Source: Burkholderiales bacterium Ga0077543 (GTDB taxonomy: Bacteria > Pseudomonadota > Gammaproteobacteria > Burkholderiales > Burkholderiaceae_C). Taken from it: a DNA stretch of 64,000 nucleotides. The number at the start of each line of letters is the position of its first letter. The first letter of the stretch is position 1. Location: assembly GCA_001464055.1 (NCBI GenBank), contig LNET01000025.1:103960-167959 (forward strand), written 5' to 3'. The notes under the pieces are model-generated. The model searched no databases, was not told the DNA's origin, and saw only the letters and a list, made by a program, of their open reading frames with translations. Made by a program: the position numbers and the translations under genes. Below, one piece after another: positions 1 through 7,847 of this stretch.

Positions 1-1
1 T

Positions 2-58
2 GTGCTCAGCGATGCGCAATGCCTGGCCCTGTGGACCCTGCTGACCAGCGACCTGTGA
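2..58 (+). CDS. C-terminal end of an unidentified protein (partial)
   Basis: An open frame enters from the left edge and stops at TGA 56-58. The visible tail reads roughly VLSDAQCLALWTLLTSDL. The stop overlaps the likely GTG start of the SCO1-like gene, so the two are probably co-transcribed. A cytochrome or copper-related protein would suit the neighbour, but 18 residues are too few to identify it. Confidence 0.5.
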   Translation: MLSDAQCLALWTLLTSDL

Positions 59-690
59 GCCTGCCTCGTCACCCCGGCAAGCGCCGCCTGCTGCAGGCGG
101 GTGCAGGGCTGTTGTCGCTGTCGCCGCTGCAAGCGCTGGTCGGGCGCCCGCCGCTGGCGATGTGGGCGGCCCTGGCCGCGACGCGCCCGGTGGCCGCGCA
201 TCCCGGGGCAGGGCGGGTCGACCCGCCGCTGCCAGCGCCGGCGCTGCCCTTGACGCTGCACGACGGCCGCCGCAGCAGCCTGCCGGCGCTGCTGCAAGGG
301 CGGGCGACGGCGGTTCAGCTGATGTTCACCGGCTGCACCGCCATCTGTCCCATCCAGGGCGCGCTGTTTGCCGCCGTGCAGGCCGGTCTGCCGACGTCGG
401 CGCGGGGTGCCGTGCAGTTGCTGTCGCTCAGCATCGACCCGTTGGGCGACGACGCCGCAGCGCTGCAGCGCTGGCTTCAGGCCCAGCGGTCGCAGCCCGG
501 CTGGCGCGCGGCGGTGCCTGCCGTGGCCGATGTCGAGCGGCTGTTCGATTTCCTGGGCGGCCGCAGCAGCGGACCCGACCGCCACACCGCCCAGGTCTAC
601 CTATTCGACCGCCAAGGCCGGCTGGCCTTGCGCTCGGCCGATTTCCCGACGCCACCGCAGGTGCAGGCCTGGCTGCAGGCACTGGCCTGA
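55..690 (+). CDS. SCO1/SenC-family copper chaperone-like protein
   Basis: SCO1/SenC proteins are thioredoxin-fold periplasmic proteins that deliver copper to the CuA site of cytochrome oxidase. The CxxxC copper motif is at residues 94-98 (TGCTAICPIQG) and a candidate third ligand, His177, lies in DRHTAQVYLF. I chose GTG 55, which overlaps the previous stop (GTGA) and places a twin-arginine-like stretch (KRRLLQAG) at residues 9-16 before a hydrophobic segment. An ATG at 19 would add 12 residues that overlap the upstream gene. At about 211 residues the length suits the family. It converges on the gene at 784-2109. The family call is firm; the exact target oxidase is unknown. Confidence 0.82.
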   Translation: MSLPRHPGKRRLLQAGAGLLSLSPLQALVGRPPLAMWAALAATRPVAAHPGAGRVDPPLPAPALPLTLHDGRRSSLPALLQGRATAVQLMFTGCTAICPIQGALFAAVQAGLPTSARGAVQLLSLSIDPLGDDAAALQRWLQAQRSQPGWRAAVPAVADVERLFDFLGGRSSGPDRHTAQVYLFDRQGRLALRSADFPTPPQVQAWLQALA

Positions 691-718
691 AACGCGGGCC
701 GCCCAGCGGTCGAAAGGC

Positions 719-742
719 CGATGGGTCGATGGGTCGATGGGT
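719..742. repeat. three tandem copies of an 8-bp unit
   Basis: The unit CGATGGGT is repeated three times in the short convergent gap between the SCO1-like gene and the CNNM/CorC gene. No function can be assigned. A length-variable microsatellite is possible. Confidence 0.6.
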
Positions 743-783
743 CGGCAAAGACGTCCCTGTGGCAGGTTCGGCGTCTGGTTTGG

Positions 784-2109
784 TCAGGGCCGGGCCGCGT
801 CAGGGTCGTCTGCCGCCTCGCTGTCGTCGGGCAAGCGGCTGGCCAGCACCTTGTCGATCGTCTTGCCGTCCATGTCGACGATCTCGAAATGCCAGCCTTC
901 CCAGTTCACGGTGTCGGCTTCCTTGGGCAGGCGGCCTGTCAGCAGCATCATCATGCCGCTCAGGGTCTGGTAGCGGCCGCGGTCTTCCTCGGGTACCGCG
1001 CTCAGGGCCAGCCGGTCCTTCAGCTCGGGCACGGGAATGTGTCCATCCAGCAGCCAGCTGCCGTCTTCGCGCTGCACCGCCCATGAGGTTTCCGGGTCGC
1101 GCGGGCGGAACTCGCCGGTGATGGCCTCGACCAGGTCCTGCAGCGTCACCAGGCCCTGCACCTCGCCGTACTCGTCGATGACGAAGGCCATCTGCACGTG
1201 CGATTCGCGGAAGTTGTCCAGCAGTTCCATGCCGGTCAGGGTCTCGGGCACGTAGAGCGGCTGCTCCAGCGGCTGGTCCTGCAGTTCGCGCGCGCCGTCG
1301 CGCATGGCGCGCGACAGCCATTGCCGCGCGTTGATCACGCCCTGCAGCTTGTCCAGGCCGCCGCGCACCACCGGGAAGCGGGCGTGGTCGCTGGCCTCGA
1401 TGCGGGCCAGGTTCTCTTCGAAGGGCTGTTCGGCATCGAGCGCCACGATGTCGGCGCGCGGCACCATCAGCGAGCCGATCTGCCGGTCGTCCAGCCTGAA
1501 CACGTTGCGCACCATCGCATGTTCGTGGGATTCGATCACGCCTGCCGTCGTGCCCTCGGCCAGCATCGCGTGGATCTCTTCTTCCGTCACGGCATTCCCG
1601 CCGCTGTCCTTCACGCCCAGCAAGCGCAGCAGGCCATGCGTGGAAATCGACAGCAGCTTGACGAAAGGCTTGGTCGCGATCGCCAGCCAGTTGATGGGCC
1701 GCGCCACCAGGCGGGCCAGCGTCTCGGGGTGGGTCTGGCCCAGGCGCTTGGGCACCAGTTCGCCCACCACGATGCTGAAGTAGGTGATGACCACCACCAC
1801 CAGGCCCGTGGCGGCGTAGCCGGCCCAGGCTTCGGCCATGCCTACCGACAGCAGCCACAGCGCCAATGGCCCGGCCAGCGCCGCTTCACCGACGATGCCG
1901 TTCAGCACGCCGATCGAGGTGATGCCGATCTGGATGGTGGACAGGAAGCGCGTCGGGTCCTCGCCCAGCGTGACGGCGGCGGCCGCGCCGCGGTCACCGG
2001 CGTCCACCAGCTTCTGCAGCCGCGCCTTGCGCGCCGTCACCAGGGCCAGTTCGGACATGGCGAACAGGCCGTTGAGCAGGATCAGCGCGATCAGTATGGC
2101 AATTTCCAT
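784..2109 (-). CDS. CNNM/HlyC-CorC-family integral membrane protein (DUF21, two CBS, CorC_HlyC domains)
   Basis: This 441-residue protein has the full family architecture. An N-terminal DUF21 membrane domain (about residues 1-185) has several hydrophobic segments, starting with MEIAILIALILLNGLFAMSEL. A CBS pair follows (about 205-335, including SLMVPRAD and FVIDEYGEVQGLVTLQDLVE), then a C-terminal CorC_HlyC domain ending in an acidic tail. The family is linked to Mg2+/Co2+ efflux or homeostasis; the name hemolysin is historical. It lies 42 bp downstream of uppP on the same strand, so co-transcription is possible. Family membership is clear; the ion carried is not visible. Confidence 0.9.
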   Translation of the reverse strand: MEIAILIALILLNGLFAMSELALVTARKARLQKLVDAGDRGAAAAVTLGEDPTRFLSTIQIGITSIGVLNGIVGEAALAGPLALWLLSVGMAEAWAGYAATGLVVVVITYFSIVVGELVPKRLGQTHPETLARLVARPINWLAIATKPFVKLLSISTHGLLRLLGVKDSGGNAVTEEEIHAMLAEGTTAGVIESHEHAMVRNVFRLDDRQIGSLMVPRADIVALDAEQPFEENLARIEASDHARFPVVRGGLDKLQGVINARQWLSRAMRDGARELQDQPLEQPLYVPETLTGMELLDNFRESHVQMAFVIDEYGEVQGLVTLQDLVEAITGEFRPRDPETSWAVQREDGSWLLDGHIPVPELKDRLALSAVPEEDRGRYQTLSGMMMLLTGRLPKEADTVNWEGWHFEIVDMDGKTIDKVLASRLPDDSEAADDPDAARP

Positions 2110-2151
2110 CGGTTTCTCGAAGAGTTCAGGGCAAGGTTGGACAGAAGCTGG

Positions 2152-3060
2152 CTACAGCGGCTGAAGCACGCCGAGCTGAAGCAGGACCAGCACCGCCAGG
2201 CCCAGGGCGATGCGATACGCGACGAAGGGCAGGTAGCTGCGGGTGGAGACGAACTTCAGGAAGACGACGATGACGCCGTAGCCGACGCCAAAGGCCACCA
2301 GCGTGGCCAGCGCCGTGGGCCCGGGTGCGATCGGGCTGCCCACGTCCCAGCTGCGCCACAGCTGGTAGAAGCCCGAGGCCAGCACCGCCGGCACGGCCAG
2401 CAGGAAGGAGTAGCGCGCCGCGGCCTCGCGGGTGTAGCCCATGATCAGCCCGGCCGTGATGGTGCCGCCCGAGCGCGAGACGCCGGGAATCAGCGCCAGG
2501 GCCTGGGCCAGGCCGAACAGCAGGCCGTCGCGCCAGCCCAGGTCCTTCAGCGTGCGGCGCTGCGTGCCCAGCCGATCGGCCGCCCACAGCACCAGCGCAA
2601 AGCCGATCAGCATCGCAGCCGTGATGTACAGGTTGCGCAGCGATGTCTCGATGGCGTCCTTGAACACCAGGCCCAGCACCGCAATCGGCAGGGTGCCGAC
2701 CAGGATCAGCCAGGCCATGCGCGAATCGGCGTCGGCATGGCGGCCGAAGCTGGCCAGCGAACGCCACCACGACAGGGCCATGGCCGACAGCTCACGCCTG
2801 AAGTAGAGCAGCACCGCGGCTTCGGTGCCGATCTGGGTGATGGCCGTGAAAGCCGCCCCGGGGTCGGTGCCCGAGGGCAGCAGCGGCCCGACGATGCGCA
2901 GGTGGGCGCTGGACGACACTGGCAGGAATTCGGTCAGCCCCTGCAGCAGGCCCAGGAAGGCCGCTTCGGCCCAGGCGGTGGCGCTCAAGTTCAGCTTCCC
3001 CGGCGCAGGTGGCGTGTGGCCCGGCACGCCGCGGCGCTGGCCTGGCTTGCGGGCCGCCAT
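2152..3060 (-). CDS. uppP: undecaprenyl-diphosphatase
   Basis: UppP (BacA) dephosphorylates undecaprenyl diphosphate in the membrane and so recycles the lipid carrier used for peptidoglycan and surface polysaccharides. Both signature motifs are present: GLTEFLPVSSSAHL at residues 41-54 with the conserved Glu, and PGVSRSGGT at 192-200. The rest is strongly hydrophobic, as expected for a polytopic protein. At 302 residues it is about 30 longer than usual because of a basic N-terminal extension; the true start may be an internal non-ATG codon. The polysaccharide genes later in the window would depend on such carrier recycling. Confidence 0.93.
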   Translation of the reverse strand: MAARKPGQRRGVPGHTPPAPGKLNLSATAWAEAAFLGLLQGLTEFLPVSSSAHLRIVGPLLPSGTDPGAAFTAITQIGTEAAVLLYFRRELSAMALSWWRSLASFGRHADADSRMAWLILVGTLPIAVLGLVFKDAIETSLRNLYITAAMLIGFALVLWAADRLGTQRRTLKDLGWRDGLLFGLAQALALIPGVSRSGGTITAGLIMGYTREAAARYSFLLAVPAVLASGFYQLWRSWDVGSPIAPGPTALATLVAFGVGYGVIVVFLKFVSTRSYLPFVAYRIALGLAVLVLLQLGVLQPL

Positions 3061-3227
3061 GGCAACGATGATGGATCGGACAACGGGGACGGCATCAGAG
3101 GCGAAGGCATGGTTCGAGGCGGTTGGGTGCCTGATCGTGTAAACGGGGGAGGCGCCAGCGGATCGCTGGTGGCCTTGCAGGCTGGGATCGACTGCCGCTC
3201 GACGCAGCGTCGTCAGGAGCGTCGCGT

Positions 3228-3593
3228 TCAGCCCAGGGATGGGCTGCTGCAGGGAGGACGCAATGGCCCGGCCAGGCAGGGCGGCCGGGCGGCCACTGGG
3301 CTTTCGCGAGCGCTTTCACTGGCCGTGGCGGCTCGCAGAGCGGGCCAGGCAGACGAGGCGTGCAAACCGGGCAGGTCAGCAGCGGACGCGTCGACCTGCG
3401 TCTGCGAAGGCAGATCGTCGAGGTGATGGTCTTCGACCGAGCCCGCGACGCTCTCGGAAGGGTTGCCGTGCTGCGCGACGAACTGATGTGAGTCCTGGGC
3501 CGCTGGCGCAGGTGTGCGCAGCAGTTCCACGGAACCGAGACCGGACCAGGTCAAGAGCAGGGCGAGCAGGAGGGCAAGAACCCGGGAGGGCAT
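3228..3593 (-). CDS. small putative secreted protein
   Basis: The 121-residue product begins with a good signal-peptide-like stretch (MPSRVLALLLALLLTWSGLGS), then a soluble stretch containing HQF and DHHLDD, and ends in a proline/arginine-rich tail. The layout (signal peptide, His-containing middle, RPP-type tail) faintly recalls the small CzcI/DUF2946-like proteins of metal-resistance loci, but no metal genes are nearby. I do not recognise a family. It could be a chance open frame, although the signal peptide argues that it is real. Confidence 0.45.
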   Translation of the reverse strand: MPSRVLALLLALLLTWSGLGSVELLRTPAPAAQDSHQFVAQHGNPSESVAGSVEDHHLDDLPSQTQVDASAADLPGLHASSAWPALRAATASESARESPVAARPPCLAGPLRPPCSSPSLG

Positions 3594-3624
3594 GGGCTGG
3601 AGTGTACCCAGCCCGTGCGGGGGC

Positions 3625-4104
3625 TCAGTCTGACTTGCTGGGCCGGCCGGTCTTCAGCTCGACCAGCTGGTCCAGGCACTGCTTCAGCTTGGGCTGCGGC
3701 AGCGCCGCCAGCACCTGCAGGCCCGCGCGCAATAGCTCGCTCTTCTTCGTCGGGCGCTTGAAGTCCAGCGCGCGGTGCTTCAGCACGTCGATCAGGTCGA
3801 AGTCGGCCTGGGGCATGGTGAAGCTGTCGCGAACCAGCTTGGCACGCGGCTTTGCATGGCCTTTGCCTGCGCCCCGGCCATCGGCCTTGGGCTCAGGCTT
3901 GGCGGGTTTTTCTGCTGCGGCCCTGGGCTTCTTGATGGCTGCGGCTTTTGGGGCAGCTTTCTTGGCAGGGGCGGCAAGCTTGTCTGCTGGTGCTGGTGCT
4001 GGTGCTAGTGCTGGTGCCTTTGCAGCAGGCTGGGTCTTCGCTGCTGGCCGCGACTTGCGGGCCTTGGGTGCTGGCTTGGCTTCAGTGGCGCTTGTCTCGG
4101 GCAT
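3625..4104 (-). CDS. Lys/Ala/Pro-rich protein with a small C-terminal helical domain
   Basis: Residues 1-90 are low-complexity, built from Ala, Lys and Pro like histone H1-type bacterial proteins. Residues 91-159 look folded, with DSFTMPQADFDLIDVL, then KRPTKKSELLRAGLQ, then a Leu-rich helix. The KSELLRAGL element resembles the helices of ribbon-helix-helix DNA-binding proteins. A nucleoid-associated or regulatory role is plausible but not shown. A TATAAA box lies at 4137-4142 on this strand, and the gene is divergent from the one at 4230. Confidence 0.7.
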   Translation of the reverse strand: MPETSATEAKPAPKARKSRPAAKTQPAAKAPALAPAPAPADKLAAPAKKAAPKAAAIKKPRAAAEKPAKPEPKADGRGAGKGHAKPRAKLVRDSFTMPQADFDLIDVLKHRALDFKRPTKKSELLRAGLQVLAALPQPKLKQCLDQLVELKTGRPSKSD

Positions 4105-4136
4105 GACGAATATCTCGCAAAAAATGGAGTAAACGA

Positions 4137-4142
4137 TTTATA
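4137..4142 (-). promoter_or_regulatory. candidate -10 box of the Lys/Ala/Pro-rich gene
   Basis: On the minus strand this reads TATAAA, 33 bases upstream of the ATG at 4104, in an AT-rich pocket within very GC-rich DNA. No convincing -35 box is seen. Confidence 0.4.
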
Positions 4143-4171
4143 CCTTAAATCCAGCGTTGGGCGCCTGCAGA

Positions 4172-4198
4172 TTGACCCGCAGCCATGCGAGCTATAGT
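4172..4198 (+). promoter_or_regulatory. candidate sigma-70-type promoter
   Basis: TTGACC at 4172-4177 and TATAGT at 4193-4198 are separated by 15 bases, slightly short; TAGTTA, a little downstream, would give about 17. It sits just before the small gene at 4230. This argues against the ATG at 4185 as the start, because it would lie inside the promoter. Confidence 0.4.
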
Positions 4199-4229
4199 TA
4201 TTTGGCGCACTTTGCAACGGGAGGCGATC

Positions 4230-4457
4230 GTGGCGATGGCAAAAACCCAGTCTGTTTCGGTCCAGGCAACGGCCAAGGAAGTCCTGCCGGCGCTCGGTCT
4301 GGCCTTCGTCGTGGACGAAAGCGGTTCGATGTGGGGCGTGACCAAAAGCACCTCCGGTACCGGACTGGAAAGCCTGCAGGCTGGCTCACGGGTGCAATTG
4401 ACCCTCAGCCGCCATGCTGGCTATTCTTTGGTGCAGTCTTACCAGCGGCTGGATTGA
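4230..4457 (+). CDS. small conserved-looking protein of unknown function
   Basis: I take the start as GTG 4230 (75 residues), 5 bases after a strong GGGAGG ribosome-binding site at 4219-4224. ATG 4236, giving MAKTQSVSVQ, is the alternative. The protein alternates polar and hydrophobic residues (LAFVVDESGSMWGVTKST, then LQAGSRVQLTLSRH), which suggests a small beta-barrel, possibly OB- or cold-shock-like. I do not recognise a family. It has its own promoter-like sequence and is divergent from the Lys/Ala/Pro-rich gene. Confidence 0.6.
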   Translation: MAMAKTQSVSVQATAKEVLPALGLAFVVDESGSMWGVTKSTSGTGLESLQAGSRVQLTLSRHAGYSLVQSYQRLD

Positions 4458-4472
4458 GGCTCCAGCCTTTGC

Positions 4473-4495
4473 AAAAAAACGGGCTTGCAGCCCGT
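4473..4495 (-). terminator. intrinsic terminator-like hairpin reading on the minus strand
   Basis: A 6-bp stem, ACGGGC (4479-4484) with GCCCGT (4490-4495), has a 5-base loop. It is flanked at 4473-4479 by seven A, which is a T-run on the minus strand. It would end a minus-strand transcript, yet no minus-strand gene lies upstream of it. For the plus-strand gene ending at 4457 it is only a U-poor hairpin. Confidence 0.5.
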
Positions 4496-4752
4496 TGCAC
4501 AGGCGGCCTTCCGGCGGGCAGTTGAAAGGCGCGGGCGCTGATCAGCTCGGACTAGCCCTGGCGTAGGCCGCAACATCAGACCATCACCCGCGGCCTCTAT
4601 CCTTCGTCAGGTGAGCTTCGGGCGTCGTCCACATCGCGACTTTCTCGTCCGTTGCAAGCACTGATGCAGGGCCAGCCCGGGGCGGGACATTCACGGGAAA
4701 GTCACGGCAGGGCCCTAGCCTAGGCTTTTCGTGTGCCCAGGCTGAAGCTCAC
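4496..4752. other. intergenic region upstream of the secretion operon
   Basis: About 255 bases without a convincing gene. The only clear structure is the perfect palindrome AGCCTAGGCT at 4717-4726, some 27 bases before the first gene of the secretion operon, a possible operator site. No good sigma-70 promoter was seen. Confidence 0.35.
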
Positions 4753-5187
4753 TTGTCACAAACCCACCGTCACGCCCCGCGGCGAAAGTCGCTCGGCTTT
4801 ACTTTGCTCGAGCTGCTGGTGGTCATGGTGATCATCGGGCTGCTGGCGGGTTATGTCGGGCCCAAGTTGTTCGGCCAGATCGGCAAGTCCGAGGTCAAGG
4901 CCGCCAAGGCCCAGATCGACGCGCTGCAGAAGTCGCTGGACCAGTACCGCATCGACACCGGGCAGTATCCCAGTACCGAGCAAGGATTGGTGGCCTTGGT
5001 ATCTCGCCCTGCCGACGAGCCCAAATGGGCCGGCCCCTATCTGTCCAAGGCCGTTCCCGCGGATCCCTGGGGTCGCGACTATCAGTATCGGTCGCCTGGC
5101 CAGCATGGCGAGTTCGACCTGCTGTCGCTGGGCAAGGACGGCCAACCCGGCGGCGAAGGTGACAGCGCTGACATCGTCAGCTGGTGA
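4753..5187 (+). CDS. gspG: type II secretion major pseudopilin GspG-like
   Basis: The product is 144 residues. It has a basic leader and a prepilin peptidase site after Gly15 (KSLG/FTLLE), with Glu20 at mature position 5, then the long hydrophobic N-helix. The C-terminal part carries GspG features: DTGQYPSTEQGLVALV, then WAGPYLSKAVPADPWGRDYQY and a short Ca-loop-like end. The start is probably TTG 4753; no ATG or GTG is available in frame nearby. It is the first gene of a run of eleven closely packed genes. Confidence 0.9.
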   Translation: MSQTHRHAPRRKSLGFTLLELLVVMVIIGLLAGYVGPKLFGQIGKSEVKAAKAQIDALQKSLDQYRIDTGQYPSTEQGLVALVSRPADEPKWAGPYLSKAVPADPWGRDYQYRSPGQHGEFDLLSLGKDGQPGGEGDSADIVSW

Positions 5188-5199
5188 GGCGCGCACCCG

Positions 5200-6375
5200 A
5201 TGCCGGACTTCCAGGTTCGAATTCACGAACCGCCGCGTGGGGTGCGTGAGCTGCGGGTCACGGCCGAACACGCCGGGCGGGTAGCCGATGTCCTGGGCAT
5301 CGCCCCGGCACGGCTGCTCTCCGTCGCCCCGGCCTCGCCGCCGCGGCGAGAGCGCGGCAAACCGCTGGGCCTGCGGTTGCTGGCGCAGGAGCTTTCGGTG
5401 CTGCTCCAGGCGGGCATTCCGCTGCTGGAGGCTTTGCAGACACTGAAGGAAAAAGACAGCGGCGCACATGCGCTGGACGTCGTGCTGGCAGCCTTGCGCG
5501 AAGGGCGGACGCTCTCGGCGGCACTGGCGTTGGCGCCGCGCGACTTCGACGAGCTTTTCATCGCCGTGGTGTCGGCCAGTGAACGCACCGGGCAGCTCGC
5601 GCCGACCCTGCGCGACCATGCCGCCTACCTGGCCTGGAGCGAGGCGCTGCGCGCGCGCCTGGTCGCGGCAGGCGTCTACCCGCTGATGCTGTTGATGGCC
5701 GGCGGCGCCGTCATCCTGTTTCTGCTGCTGTACGTGCTGCCGCGTTTTGCCGGTGTCTTCGACGGCCTGGGTCGCGATGTTCCTGCGGCTTCGCAGGCCT
5801 TGATGGCGCTGGGTGTGGCTGCCGGCGCGAACCCCGGCGTGGCCCTGGGCCTGGCGGCGGCCTTGGTCGTACTGGTGCTGGCGCTCTGGCGCTCACCTGC
5901 CGCCAGCGCTGCCGTGGCCCGGCTGGCCTGGCGCAGCCCGGGCATCGGTGCTCGCCTGCGCGTGCTGGCCCTGGCGCGGCTGTACCGCTGTCTGGCGCTG
6001 CTGCTGTCGGCGGGTGTGCCCGTGCCAGCCGCGTTGCGCCTGGCCGAAGGCGTGCTCGCCGCCCCCCTGCGACCGGCCTTGCAAGCCACGCTGGCCCAGG
6101 TGTCCAGCGGCATCAGGCTGTCCCAGGCGATGCAGGCCGAGGGTCTTGCCACGCCCGTGGCCCTGCGCATGCTTCGGGTGGGCGAAAGCAGCGGCGAGGT
6201 CGCGGCCATGTTCGAGCGCGCCGCCGCCTTTCACGACGAAGAGATCTCGCGCCTGGGCGACCTGGTGACGCGCATCGTCAACCCCGTGCTCATGCTGGTG
6301 ATGGGCGTGGTGATCGGCGGCATCGTGGTGCTGATGTACCTGCCGATCTTCACGCTGATGGAGCAGGTGCAGTGA
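5200..6375 (+). CDS. gspF: type II secretion/type IV pilus inner-membrane platform protein GspF-like
   Basis: At 391 residues it has the expected length and duplicated T2SSF domain layout. The first repeat runs at about 70-190 (LAQELSVLLQAGIPLLEAL, then ASERTGQL), with membrane helices near 170 and 215. The second repeat is at about 270-385 (LALLLSAGVPVPAAL, then RVGESSGEV), ending in a final hydrophobic helix. It anchors the ATPase and pseudopilus assembly in the inner membrane. The GspE start overlaps its stop codon. Confidence 0.9.
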   Translation: MPDFQVRIHEPPRGVRELRVTAEHAGRVADVLGIAPARLLSVAPASPPRRERGKPLGLRLLAQELSVLLQAGIPLLEALQTLKEKDSGAHALDVVLAALREGRTLSAALALAPRDFDELFIAVVSASERTGQLAPTLRDHAAYLAWSEALRARLVAAGVYPLMLLMAGGAVILFLLLYVLPRFAGVFDGLGRDVPAASQALMALGVAAGANPGVALGLAAALVVLVLALWRSPAASAAVARLAWRSPGIGARLRVLALARLYRCLALLLSAGVPVPAALRLAEGVLAAPLRPALQATLAQVSSGIRLSQAMQAEGLATPVALRMLRVGESSGEVAAMFERAAAFHDEEISRLGDLVTRIVNPVLMLVMGVVIGGIVVLMYLPIFTLMEQVQ

Positions 6376-7847
6376 AGCCCGACTTCAGCGCCTGGGGTCA
6401 TGCCGCCGCCACGCGCCACCGCGCCGTGCCGGCCCGCGACGCCCAGGGCCGGCTCTGGCTGCTGGCCGACCGGGAAGCCGACGAACTGCTGGTCCAGGCG
6501 GTGGAACTGCACGCCGGTGTCGCGGTGCGCTGGCAGCGTTGCCAAAGCGAGGAGGTGGACGGCTGGCTGGCGGCCAGCGAACGCGACTTCCGCGCGCTCG
6601 ACGGGCTGGACAGCAGCGTGGCCGACACCACGCCCGGTGAAGACACGGCAGAGTTGTCGGTGGTCGGCATGGCCGCGCAGGCCAGCCCGGCCGTGCGCCT
6701 TCTGGACGCAGCGATCTACGACGCCCTGAAGGATGGTGCCAGCGACATCCACTTCGAGAACCACGCCCGTGGCGCTGAAGTGCGGCTGCGCGTCGACGGC
6801 GTGCTGCTGGCTTTGCGCAACATCGAAGGCGCGCCGCTGGCCGAGCAGATCGTTTCGCGCCTGAAGGTGATGGCCGAGCTCGACATCGGCGAGCGCCGGC
6901 TGCCGCAGGACGGCCGCTTCAAGCTGCGCTTCAATGGCCGCGAGATCGACTTCCGGCTGTCCATCATCCCCAGCGTCTTTGGCGAAGATGCGGTGGTCCG
7001 GGTGCTCGACCGCGCCGCCATCGCGCAGGAAGCCGGTGCGCTGACCCTGGCAGCGCTGGGCTTCGGCGAAGGCCTGCGGCGCAGCATCCTCGGTCTGGCC
7101 TCGCGGCCGCACGGCATGCTGCTGGTCACCGGTCCGACGGGCAGCGGCAAGACGACCACCCTGTACGCCGCCATCACTGAAACCTACAGCGGCCGCGACA
7201 AGGTCATCACGATCGAGGATCCGGTCGAGTACCAGCTGCCGGGCGTGGTGCAGATCCCGGTCAACGAGAAGAAGGGCCTGAGCTTTGCCCGCGGCCTGCG
7301 CAGCATCCTGCGCCACGACCCCGACCGGGTGATGGTGGGCGAGATCCGCGACACCGAAACCGCGCAGATCGCCGTGCAGGCGGCATTGACCGGCCACCTC
7401 GTCTTCAGCACCGTGCATGCCAACAACGCGTTCGACGTGCTGGGCCGTTTCATGCACATGGGCCTGGACCTGTACAACGTGGTGTCGGCGCTCGAAGCGG
7501 TGCTGGCGCAGCGGCTGCTGCGACAGGTGTGCAGCCACTGCGCGCAGCCGGTGAAGGCTTCGGCCGAACAGAGGCGGCTCGTGGGCGACGGCCCGATGCA
7601 GCTGCTGGCCGGTGCTGGCTGTGCCCATTGCCGCGGCACCGGCTACCGCGGGCGGCGGGCGGTGGCCGAACTGCTGCTGCTCGACGACGAGCTTCGCGAC
7701 CTGATCGCCGCGCGCACACCGATGTCGCGCGTGAAGCAGGCGGCGCGCGAACGCGGCATGCAGTCATTGCGCGTCGCCGCGCTGGAGGCCGTGCGCCAGG
7801 GCTGGACCACGTTCGAGGAACTCGATCGTGTCACCGTCGATGCTTGA
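6372..7847 (+). CDS. gspE: type II secretion ATPase GspE-like
   Basis: This is the cytoplasmic hexameric ATPase that powers pseudopilus assembly. Walker A is GPTGSGKTT (residues 254-262), the Asp-box-like IEDPVEY is at 281-287, Walker B is MVGEIRD (321-327) and the His box is FSTVHANNAF. A zinc motif is formed by Cys387/Cys390 and Cys417/Cys420. The N-terminal about 100 residues are divergent from classical GspE. The start is GTG 6372, overlapping the gspF stop (GTGA). Confidence 0.93.
   Translation: MKPDFSAWGHAAATRHRAVPARDAQGRLWLLADREADELLVQAVELHAGVAVRWQRCQSEEVDGWLAASERDFRALDGLDSSVADTTPGEDTAELSVVGMAAQASPAVRLLDAAIYDALKDGASDIHFENHARGAEVRLRVDGVLLALRNIEGAPLAEQIVSRLKVMAELDIGERRLPQDGRFKLRFNGREIDFRLSIIPSVFGEDAVVRVLDRAAIAQEAGALTLAALGFGEGLRRSILGLASRPHGMLLVTGPTGSGKTTTLYAAITETYSGRDKVITIEDPVEYQLPGVVQIPVNEKKGLSFARGLRSILRHDPDRVMVGEIRDTETAQIAVQAALTGHLVFSTVHANNAFDVLGRFMHMGLDLYNVVSALEAVLAQRLLRQVCSHCAQPVKASAEQRRLVGDGPMQLLAGAGCAHCRGTGYRGRRAVAELLLLDDELRDLIAARTPMSRVKQAARERGMQSLRVAALEAVRQGWTTFEELDRVTVDA

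Noticed and set aside
1198..3426. 742-residue plus-strand open frame across the CNNM/CorC and uppP genes
   Set aside because: It is the antisense shadow of two well-supported minus-strand genes; its composition (Gln/Arg/His/Gly-rich, no domain) is typical of a GC-rich shadow.
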